Below, in pieces: positions 26,701 through 38,700 of a DNA stretch of 64,000 bases. Within the stretch, counting starts at the first letter, position 1; each line of letters starts with the position of its first letter. Below the pieces are notes generated by a model. That model had not been told where the DNA came from and searched no databases. It saw nothing but the letters and a program-made list of their open reading frames with translations. The translations under genes and the position numbers were made by a program. The stretch is from Apostichopus japonicus. Taxonomy: Eukaryota > Echinodermata > Holothuroidea > Aspidochirotida > Stichopodidae. The stretch lies in the NCBI RefSeq assembly GCF_037975245.1, contig NC_092576.1, positions 26,051,611 through 26,115,610 of the forward strand. Direction: 5' to 3'.

Positions 26701-29700
26701 ACTTTGAGATGTGGGAGTATGAGATCTTCTGTCTCCTGCAACTACAGTAGAAGTACTGTACACACTAAGGAGGTAATAGAGAATGCTGTGAGGAATTCCC
26801 TGAGGGTCCAGGGAGCCAGGTAAGTTAGGCATTTAGGCCCAAACTCAAACATCGAGGATTTATTCGGGAAGATGGAGGGGATTTATGGAACCGGATTCAG
26901 GGACAGACCTGCACAGGCCTACAACACACTCCAGCAGAAAGGGAAGACTACTGTGGCATTAGAGTGTAGACTAGAAAGCCTTGTCATGAAGGTAATAGAC
27001 CTACAGTACTGTAGGAGGGCTCTCTGGAGAAGAGGGGGATCAGACCCTTAGGTTAGTGTTTTAGAAGGGGGTTGTGGACGACCACGTAAGTGGGGGGGAT
27101 TACATTGAAGCAACTCCCAACCCTAACGGACAATTTGTTCTAATTTGTTCTCAAGTTATCGAAAAATTTCTAGTTTTTTATCATAAATTGACCTTTGGTG
27201 ACCTTGGATCACATGACCGTTAAGTTTGAAAATATTCCCCTATACCATTTGCAACTTGTCCCAAAATATCAATCGTGTAACACCTTGGCACTGGGAGTTA
27301 TTACACTAAATGTCTGAAGATTAACTTTAACCTCATATAACTTAACACACAAAGGTCACCTTGGGTCAACTTATTGTCATTTTTGATCGGCATCAAACTA
27401 TAAAAATTCAAACATTTTTTTCTTTGCCCATTTTCTACCCCCAAAATATTAGACCTTAATTGACCTTTGTTGACCTTTGATCATGTTACCATTATGTTTG
27501 GAAACAATCCCTTACCCCATTTACAACTACTCCAAAAATATCAAACATGTCGGACCCTGTCAAATGGGAGTTATTGCTGTTTTCAATATATTGGCTTTTG
27601 GCATGTAACTGACCTTTGGTGACCTTTGCCAGCACCAAATCAATAGGGTTCATTTAGTCACTATGGGCCAACCACACACCAAGTATGGTAGTGATCGGTA
27701 ATTCCCTTGTTGAGTTATCCTGCATACAAGCTAAAGCGTCACACACACACGCACTACTGTACATACCTCCACATTGATGAAATAGTTGAAACTGTCGATG
27801 TGCTGCCTCACAAGGCCACGGACCTTCAAGAAAGCTGGTAAGAGTTTCCATTTGTCCTGTATCAAAGAGAAATAGTAGTGAGCTTGTTATCATATTGAAC
27901 ATTGACACTACAATAGAAATTGTATTGATAGCTTTGTGATTGTGTTGATAGCATGTTACAGTTTATCACACAATAGTACTCAATATGGATCATTGGTTCT
28001 ACGTGAACTGGATTTTCAATATCTTGAAACAGGGTGGGAAGGGTGACTCGTGAAACAGGGTGGGGAGGGTGACTCATGGAACAGGGTGGGGAGGGTGACT
28101 CGTGGTATTTGGTTAATGTAATGCACTTTTTTGAGAGAATTTCGTATAACAATGACTGTTTTCAGAAACAATAGTTTATTAGATCTGAGAAATCACTGAA
28201 AGTTTATTTCTGCCATTTAACAATACAGAACCTCATTAGTTATTAACTGAATTTGGTTCTTGGCTGTTCATACTGCATTTAGTATTCACAGAAGAAAGAC
28301 AGAAAATGTTAAGTTCACACTAAAACCCTGGGTACAAGCTCTAGATCCAGCTTGCCGACAAAGTCACAGATTTAAAAGAGGGAGAAGTTTGTATTGACCA
28401 TATGATGCTGGTCAACTTTGTTTGTTTACTTACCCCCTCTAATAAGACTTTGGCTAGAGTAATTCAGATTGCATTGATGGAATTTTTCATCAGTAGCACT
28501 TTTTAAAGTTTCTATACACATGCTAATTAGGTGACCATTGAATATACCTAGGCTGGTATATAAGGAACCTACATGTGGTCACTCATCCTCTTCTCCTCAT
28601 GGTCTGCAGACAGTAAAGACACCGATAACAGTTACACATATCTTTTACTTTAGGTCAACATTGCAGTTACTCAGGGCATGTTCACCCTGTGTGTTCACCC
28701 TGTGTTTATCTAATTAAAAGAGTGGTTATAGGACAGGGTGGATACTTGAATTGCCTTACTTATTAGTAGTAATTGCGTGTCTAGTCTGCATCATATTTAT
28801 TGGGTAGATCTACATCGCGCTAGCGCTATAGTTACGAAGCCGCAAAGCGATATTATTTTGACCACATACAGCTCACACATCTAGGCCATTTACTGGAGAG
28901 TTGAGTTTGTCAATTGAAATAGTCAGAGGGGCGACTGGGTAGTTGGAGGATCATTTAGAACATAGTTGTTGAGAGTATGTCTAACTTAAAAACTATGTTT
29001 AACCTCTTTAATTTTTCATAAAATGGAAAAATTACAACACTTCGGATTGGTTATTTCCCTTGTAAGAATTTAAGAGTGATATTGGTCACAACGTAATGTC
29101 AAGGTTTGTTTGTTTGTTAAATGCAGATGCAAGGTTCCAACAGAAAATTAAAGTACGAGTGGCTGAGGGAATCTCAGGAGGACGTTTCTGTGCCTCTTCA
29201 AGTTGCTGCCATCCAGATGCCAAAGCCATTAATACCACCCTTTCAAGAGACTGTTGGCTCGCAAAAGACGGCTGGTCCCAATGTTCAGCGATCTCCAAGG
29301 GCCACAAGGACTGCACCAACAGCCTCAGATATTGCAAACCAGACGCCCCCACAACATGGAAACAAACGCAGGCAACATCACAGAACACCAAGACCACCAA
29401 AGAAAACGAAAAACGACGTTCGTAAAAGGTACAGTAATTATCATTCTTGTTCTCGATCTTTGTTTACATAATTATGAACGGTCTTATTGACTTTGTTGCA
29501 TGTGTCGCTTGAAATCAGACTTGCTGTAGTCTGGCCCAGTTATGAACTAGGTTATTACTGCAACATGCTCCGAGAACTTCTGGTGGAATGATACTACAAA
29601 ACTTTACTAGAAGTAGTAACCTACAATTAGGAAACTATGTAATTGTACAGCTAGCAGAACAAAAACGATTCCCGAAAGTTGGATAACTGTTTTGGATTGT

Positions 29701-32700
29701 ATTTTTCGTTAACTGTTTTAAATTGTATGTTTTGTTTAATGAACATATTGTTCATTTTCTATTTATATTTTTGTTTAATTGATTTTTGCTGGGTTTTTTT
29801 AGGGTTTTTCTTTGTATAGCCCTTTGAAGCTTTTGTTTAATATTATTATTATGATCATTATTATTATAACTTTACATGCTGATTTAGTAAAAACTTCTAA
29901 GAATTTATATTTCTCATACATATATCGTGTTCACAGATCGTTTCCAGAATAGTGATAGGGGAGGCCCCACCTGGAGACAAACAGGTACGGAACCAATGGC
30001 TCCGGACTGTGCTGGCGAAGCCACGTTAGCCCTTCTAGATGTGGTGGAAAACATAACATCTGCGGGAACTCCACCGAAGGTACCTGAAGAATGGTTAAAC
30101 TGCACTCCACCTCTAGCATGCTCAGCGATTTGCGAAGCAAAATTTTAAAGGCTTGAGGACAAGTTTGATGTTCGGATGGGGCAGATAGAACTCCTGCTTC
30201 ACCAGCAAGAAGAACAACTACAGAAGCAGGAAAGGGAAATTAATACTTTAAGGGAACAACTCTCAGAGCACGAGACTTCTTTGCAACAACCTATTCAGCA
30301 GCCTGCAGAAGTTTACTCGACACCGTCTGTATCCGATGCCATCGGAGGAGCATTGGAAGCCCTCAACGACGAAGATCGTTTAATAACACAATTTCTATCA
30401 AGTCCCTCAGACGTTGGCTTCTCCCCAAATTTTCAGCTCGAGAAAATGCTGATAGAATGCGACCAGGATAGGTCGATTATGGCTCGAAAGCTTATGGCGC
30501 ATTTTTTTTCAGTTCATGAAATGGTCAATGGAAATACTTCCGGTAAGGGAAGCAAGCAGCAGCTTGATGTGAGCAGGCTGAGTGAAATACGGAGGTTGAT
30601 TTTTTCTTATGCCCCTGCTCCTTCTCCACAGGCAGAAGTGAGTGAGTGGAAGAGGTTGCGTACCGGTATCGATTTAAAGAATAGACATTTAAGGCACCGT
30701 CTGTGCAGAGCAGGTGTAAATGTTAATTATGGATAGTAAGGGGAGGGCCGCGGGAGGGGGGGGGTTGTATAATTACGTGTGACAGGCATTGACTCATAAT
30801 TTAAACCACAACAGAACTTTCCTTCATAGTAACAAACTATCAGTGTATGACAGAGTATTCACATTTTTTTGGTGATAACTGGTCATTAAGAAAATAATAG
30901 GACAATATTGGCAAGTTTTTCATGATAATGTGTTAGTTTCCAGAGATCTATAGGCATGTTCAGACAACAAGATTGATTTAAGAAAATAAAAACATAGCAA
31001 ATATCCACTCCAGTCCTGCCCCATAATAAATGTGCATAATAACACATTGAACCGTGAACATACATTATCATGTACCCACTATCTACCAACACCTTCACAC
31101 AAAGTATGATGCAATTCTGAAATGTTTACATTGACACTGTGACCTCATTAATATTCTTGACATGAGCACCAAAATCAACAGCGCTCTTCTACTCACTAGG
31201 GCGCATATACTGTATGTACCAAGTATGACTTCAATCCAACTTGTCGTTGTTCAGTTACCATGTTTACAAGCTACAGTATCTTAGTGAAAATCAACTTAAG
31301 TCCCACCCCCTAATAAATACTGTATGTATGCATAAAATCAACTTGAACATATATCACCATGAACCCGCTATCTACCAACATATTGTAACAGGTATAAATA
31401 AATTCTGACTTTTGGTTGCAGAGTTATTAGCATTTGAAGATTTTTACGATTGACCCTGTGACCTCATTATTACCCAACTTGCCATTGTTGAGTTATCGTG
31501 TTTACGAGCCAAGGGCGTCACAAACACACACACACTCACGAACTTAGCCAGCAAACCAGAAAACCAGAAAACCAGAAACCAGAAAACTGCAAAAAGAACT
31601 CTCCAAGAATGAGTTCGAAAGAAAGCTTGATACCATCTACACAAACATACATGGACACACACACACAATCACCATGGTATATTCCTTGAGCCTTTGGACA
31701 AACAATAACAATCAGAAGAAATAGTGCCCCCCCCCCGCCTCCCCCCAAAAAGGTCTTTGTTCCTCCCTTTTCCAGGAGAGTCTTTGTTACACCACCGGTG
31801 AAACGTGCATTTCTCCCTCACATACAAATATTTGCTTTAAAGACCTAGTTCAGAAAACTTTCTCTCGAAATTGGTCAAGATTTTCCAATACCAGATTTTT
31901 TAATACCAGACGTTGCATAAAACATACAGCTAGCCCGTTTAACCTGCTCTGTTACCCACACAAACTAACAAAACTAAAGGGCCAATTTAAGGGTAATATT
32001 GTCAGAGATTGAGATAAATTCTCATTTCAAAGGATTCTGAAATCAGCGTATAAAGCGCATAGAAACTAGGTGAACAACCTGTTTGAAGACTGACGATTCG
32101 GTTAAAGGTATTATGAGCTGTGATATTACAGATGACATGTCCCTATGCTATATGGACAGAGCTAGGAGATGCTGGCACCGATATCTCCAGACACTCTGTC
32201 GCAAACATCATCACCTGGTTTCATGCCAGAGGCAACATACGTAACAGAAAAAGAGGATGACGGCCCAGTGTGGTGAAATTATCCATGCACTATTGAAGGA
32301 AACTGAGGAGCTAACTTCAACCAAATTACGAAGGGAACTTTTGAAACGAACCAGGCCTGATATATGCACTTCAACGATCAGAAAGAAGCAGGCTAAACTT
32401 GGATGGATTTTTGAAAAAGACTAAAAGCGCACCATGCATCAGACATGCTTACCAAGTAAAGCGTCTCATTCATGTTCGAGAGCTAGCCCTCCAGAAGGAG
32501 TCCTACCACAACATGGTGTTTACCGATGAGTGTACTATTGAATTAGACAGTCTCGAGAGAGTTTCTTGAAGACTGAAATGGGAAAAACCGAAATGAAAGG
32601 GAGACCCAAACATCCTTACAAGTTGGATGTTTGGGTGGCAGGTATATCAAAGAGAGGAGCCACGAATATTGTCATATTCGATGGAATCATGCGTCAAGAG

Positions 32701-35700
32701 TTCTTTGTAGACATTTTACAAGATGCATTGGTACCATTTGGACGGAAGTTTTACCCACATGGATTCAGGCTAATGCAAGACAACGACCCCAAACATACAA
32801 GCCTGTACGCTAGATGGTTCATGGCGGACGCTGGGATCGTTTGGTGGAAGACACCCCCTGAGAGTCCCGACTTAAATCCAATTGAGAAAGTATGGCATGA
32901 GATGAAGCATTTTCTTCCGAAAGACTTCAAACCCTTGAAGACAGAAGAGCTTGTGGATGGAATCTGTACGTTTTGGAAAGAACAGGCGCCTCCAAAGAAG
33001 TGCCGAAAGTACATTTCCAATCTTCGTAAGGCTATACCAGCTGTATTTGAAAGCAAAAGGAATGCTACCGAGTTTTGATGGAGGTGCACAAATAAAACAG
33101 CACTTGTCAGGGCCACCAAATCATCCAGAAAGAGCAAACCTATACTCCTTTGAAAACATGCTTTCTTCCCCCCCCCGTATATACTATTATTATATTATTT
33201 ATATTTACAGGAATGTATAACTCCTGTAACTCTTGTTTTGTTATCAAATAACTCTTTCTCTTACTTTGTAGCACTCGGTTGGCGTTTAGGATTTTTGCCG
33301 AATTAACCCATTTAGATACAGATCTAAGTTGGCACCCTTAAATGGGTGGTGACCATACAAGTTCCACCGGTGAATTTCACAATTCACCATCAAAATGGTA
33401 TTGTTTATCCAGCTGTATAATCAATGTATGCCAGTACATTGTGTAGCTTAGATATTACTACTTGCCATTGAATTGTGTTGCCCTTCCATGTACAGCCTGG
33501 AGGAATAAGTGCAAATACTGTGAGTAGAACACAGATCAGTATGCATATCTCATCTCTTGCTTATCTGTCCATCAAGTGATTTGTTCAAGAGAGCATTGCA
33601 CGGTAAGGCTTGAAAGGCCAAGTGCTACGTTGTATGCTAAATTAAATGTAACATACAAATCACAGGTTAAAAAACACTACCGTATACACAACGCAATTAT
33701 TCTCTTCGCCCAACAACCATTTCGCCCAACTGCCATAACGCCCAACTAACATGGTCATTGCGCCCAACTAACATGGTCATTTCGCCTTACCAGCATGGTC
33801 ATGTCGCCCAACCATTTTTTACTCATATTCAGTCAGAATAATATCATTTTTTTTATTTCACTAGTTCAATTTGATTTATTTTGGGTTATATTACTTTGTG
33901 GTAGGTAAAAAAAAGTGATGTCCGTTCATATCAATGAGAGTCTGAGCAGTTATTGCAGGTGTAATGGGTGTAATGGGTGTTAATCTAGTTCTACATAGTG
34001 TTAATCTAATATTATACAAACAAAGGGGAATCGGTCTCCATGCAACCCCTAAACCACTGATCCATCCTACCGACTGTAATCCTGTCTTCAAGTTTCCTTG
34101 ATATTCGGTTCTATCGTCCTCTTCGCTGCTAGGTGAATATCATGTCTTAAAACTAAAAAGTAAGAAACGGCTGTTTCAAACATCTCACTAGTTCTTTCAG
34201 CGACTTTAATCCCTATTCATTGAGCACAAAAGCATTTCCTGTGTATAAACTCGTAAAAGGATTATACACGGTGTCTCCGTGGCAATTTCTTTGTCAACAA
34301 GTTTTTATGCAATTGTACTTGTTTATACGTCTTTATACTATTCTGTGCGTGTACACATGTTCAGTTATACAAGAGCATATACTGTTAACATGCAGTGTCT
34401 ATGTAAGGTGTTGTGCTTCTTATATGATCCCCCCCCCGCCCCCGAGAGGAACCCAAAACGTGCAGCTAAAATGGCACTAACAAACAGTTACATAAACCAA
34501 AACTGATCCCCCAAATTAAATGTCAAGTTCTACAGAGATACAATTGGGTAGTTTTAGCGAAAACTTCGCTGCCGTTTCGTTGCGAGGTTCTTGTGAAGCA
34601 AAATACCAGCTTCATGAATACATTTTGTAGCCGCAGTAAAGCTAGGTCTAAAGGACTAACGCTACTACTACTACTAGGCGGGTACCGTTGTTTTCCGCAC
34701 ACGTTACTTTCCGCTGAAACAAAACGGTGTTTTCCGCAAACAAATTTGTCAGCGGAAAACAACGTTTTTTTCAGCGGAAAGTACCGTTTCTTTTTGGGAG
34801 GAACAGAATGACTTACTGAAATTATTAGGCACATGGAAGGATTTAGGAAGATGGATAAGATAGGATTTGACTGTAACAGGATAAAATGTAGCTTCGAGAC
34901 TAGATTTAGGATAGCTAAGGTTGTACTTGTAGCTTAGGCTGTAAGCACTAGCTTAGGCTGTAAGCACAAGTTTAATTTTAGTTAAACAGCGCCACCCTTT
35001 TGGGTTGTAGTTTTCGACATGCCTTACTTATACAGCCATTTTATTTCCAGCGAAAATCAAAGATACCGCCTTTTACACCTTTTTTTTAAACCATCATTAC
35101 GCGGGCCGAATTTTTAATACTTAATTAGATACTCAATCCTTCATAACGTGGGCGTCCCTTTGCCCTAGTATTATATGCTTCTTTAATAATTCGTAATTAC
35201 AAACACCCCAAGCCTCCTCTAAATTATACGCAGCTTAACTTTTCTGACATGAACTCAGTCTAACCATCCTTGATCGACGTTCTTTGATACTTTCTCATGT
35301 TATTTTAATCATCCTGCCTGAATTTGGTATCTCAAAATTGCGGAAAAATATAGTGTACAGGTAAGTGAAAAAATAGGTGTTTTCCGCAGAAGATTTTTTT
35401 CAGCGGAAAGTAATCAGCGGAAAGTAACGTAGGCCTATGCGGAAAACAACTGAAACCCTACTAGGCTAGCCTAGATTCGGATCAGGCATGCTATAGCTAC
35501 CCTACACATTGCATTCACAGTCAGTTTCGAATAAGGTTAACTGAACAAGGTTGCTGAATTTGCTCACCTCGATGCATTTAACCGGCTCTGCGAGTTTTTG
35601 TTTCTCTTTTTCATTCATTCCTCAGGTCAGTTTAGCTTAGTGTTCATTGATATCGCTTGCAACCACAACTTTAGAAATTCATGGTTTCCACCACTGTTCG

Positions 35701-38700
35701 CCACTCGATGAACAAATTGAAGTTAGTAATACTCATATTCAGTAGAACTTCCGAAGCTGTATTCATTATAAATAGTGTATGGAACGCCAGAACAGACTTT
35801 ACGCAATTCTGGCTTCTCGGCCTTGGCTATGATCATGTGTACTATTATGTTCCCCTCCTATGTAATCGTAATACACACATGACGATGATAAACACAGTCC
35901 GTGTCGATGCAATGTGACAGGGTTGTGAATGGATCAGTCGGTTCGTTGTTTGGTTTTTCGTGGCGGAGTTCTTTCCTGGATGACTTTTCTTAACACGTTG
36001 ACTATATGTTTCCGCCATTGGCTTAATCGCCATTGATAATCGTCAAAGTAGCATGATCTCTTAATCGTTGTATATACACTTTTTTTAAGGAAAAGTCGCC
36101 CAGGAGAGAATCTGGGCACGAAAACCAAACTACCAAACGACTGGTCCGCTCTCAACCCAGTCCCCTTTGCATCGGGAATGTGACTGTGTGATCATCGTCA
36201 GGTGTACATCAACATTCCATTCCCGTCGAAAGGGAACAGATACTACACATAATCTTAGCCAAAAGGCCGAGAAGCATGATCTCTTAATCCTTGTATATAT
36301 GTATATTGGAGTAGGGTTCATAGTTTCCCGTCCACTGATCTGTACACTAACAGACAGACAGACAGATCAGTGGTCCCGTCAGGCGGGTGGAGTTTTAATA
36401 TCTTTTTTTTTCGTTTATGGTGCCATGAAAGGCCAGTCAGTCAGCTAGTCAGTGATGGGAGCGCTTAGCTAGTGAGAAGTTCCATCCAGACTTAGAGACC
36501 ACATTACTTTGTTTTTTAGTGTGTACGTCAATGGGCTTTTAATGGGCGTATGCTACCTTACATAACACGTCACTTAATTAAACTGTACTGATGGTGCGTC
36601 TGAATTTGCGGCTGAATTAAGGCTCACTTTACTGTGGTTTGTAAAAAGAGACAACTTATGCCAGTGTCAAACTTATCACACACCGCCGAAATTAACTTAA
36701 CAGTACGACGCAAAGCTATTATACCGGGTGTATAATGCACGATGGGAGCTGTGACTGCAATATTTGTATATAAGTGTGCATACTCGAAATGTGCAACGAG
36801 ACAATACGGTGTCTTGTAATGGCCATTAAATTAATTATCATAAGTCTGACAACAGGTGCATAGTTTTACATTTAGTAATAATAATAATAATTATCTCAAT
36901 TTAAATAACTTGGCAATTTGAATTTTTTCCCCCTCAAACTAAATAACCTTCGTGGTGAAAAGAAAAATCACCGTTGGACGCTTTTCGAGGACAAACGTGC
37001 ACCTAAGGGGAACGTGAAACATATACAGATCATAGACTAATACCCATACCATTTCAATTTTGTGAGAGCAAGGCGTCCATTCTGAATCTTTATTTAACAT
37101 AACATGAATGTGAGGATGGATCATGTGCGTCGAAACGACCCCTTTCCCTAACTAAGACAAATAGAAGACTGGTGTAAAAATAGACATTTCTACGCAGATA
37201 AAAATTGAGCGAGTGAGTGCATGAATATGTTTGGTTATAATACCCTTGTAGTTTTCTATACCACCATGACAAATGAGGAGTCAAAACCACAACTAACGAA
37301 AAAAGACCTAAAGAATATCCGCATTCAAAAGTATCATCGGCATTACAAAAGTTGATACTCATATTAATATATGTTTGTAGCACTACTTTTCCTCAGACCC
37401 TCGTGTGAAGATTGAAATGATCCATGGCCAAACAAGGATATATGACGTCATCAAAAACCCCTTCCTCAAAACAATTTACGACTGATTTCAAAGTAAACAT
37501 AATATTACACATAAATCGAATGTGCGGCTGAGTGTATCTGCATTTGGCCTCAAAGAAAATCCTTCGAATTAACATATGTTGTAGAACTACTCTTTGTCTA
37601 TACTGTAGCGCGGAAAAATTATCAAATTGGCGTTCCATATAAATTACAAGCACCCTAACGCACACTAAATGTGTACATGCGTGCCTATGTAGGAACGTAC
37701 GTTCACAGGCACTTGCTATATCTGCCAATTGAGCTGTCTGCATCATATGTTCTCTGTCTCCTTTCTGCAGGTAAGTTTACACGAATTATTAAATGTTAAA
37801 CACCAAAACTTCAACCAGTTGTATTAAAACACCTCTAGTTTTAACTTGATTAAGTCTTGGTTGATGATGTTAAGGCAAACGATGGGATTGTACAAGATTA
37901 AAATGTTACCACTCGTGCAACGATGTCACAGAATATCACGTATAATATTGTATGTTATAGGTCAGCGAGTAGCACTTGTTTGTCGTTAAATGCGTAAACT
38001 AAGTTTGTATGTTGCAGGTATCGTGATCTGTGGTAATATAAACATTCAATAAGGCTTTGTAATTCACTTAGGGTAATAAGTGTATTAAATAAAATGTTGA
38101 TCACGTAGAGGGATCGTTAGTAAATTTTTACTATTAAGCTAGGCTCACTTTTTTTTTTACTGTCTGGTGTAGGCACAGACCTATCGTGTAAAATGTCACA
38201 GCATGGGTATTGTTCTTAAGCGTACTTGAAGGGCGCCACCGGTTTTGTCGTATAATAAGGGAATTTCCCTGTATCAGTATTCCAGGATCAATGTTGCAGT
38301 ATTAATTATGTTTTACACTGGAAATAAGTTAAATTACTGCCAGTTGATCAAATAAGAAAAGTTGTTTGCTATATCTGGCAATTCAGCTGTTTGCCTCATA
38401 TGTTTCGGTCTCCTTTTTGCAGCCCTAAAGAGAACGCTTTCTAGTCACTTCGCCCAACAACCATTTTGCCCAACTGCCATTTCGCCCAACCAGCCTGGTC
38501 ATTTCGCCCAGCCAGCATGGTCATTTCGCCCAACCATCATAGTCTTCGCCCAACCAGCATGGTCATTTCGCCCAACCGTGTTGGTCATTTCGCCCAACCT
38601 TATTTTTACTAATATTCAGTCAGAATAATATTACTTGTCTATTCCAGTAGTTCAATTTGATTTATTTTGGGTTAGGTTACTTCGTAATAGGTAAATGAAA

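Larger units (their letters stand above)
23166..27766. other. POLR3B intron 2, repeat-filled
   Basis: Holds the ~130-bp tandem repeat at 23880-24360, a long dispersed repeat at 24425-25790, a gag-like relic at 26560-27060 and a second copy of the dispersed repeat at 27100-27765. Between them lies AT-rich sequence with no gene. Confidence 0.5.

Noticed and set aside
31958-33360. Terminal inverted repeats for the Tc1 relic (for example CCAATTTAAGGGT versus CCCATTTAAGGGT)
   Set aside because: The match is about 12 bp, ends are not defined and no TA flanks were established, so it could be chance.
36234-36280. Functional U2 snRNA gene
   Set aside because: Only the first ~40 nt match; no Sm site or 3' stem-loops, and it has retroposon flanks.
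37090-37746. Two minus-strand ORFs of 97 and 117 codons in intron 1
   Set aside because: No domain pattern, atypical composition, no splice signals that join them.
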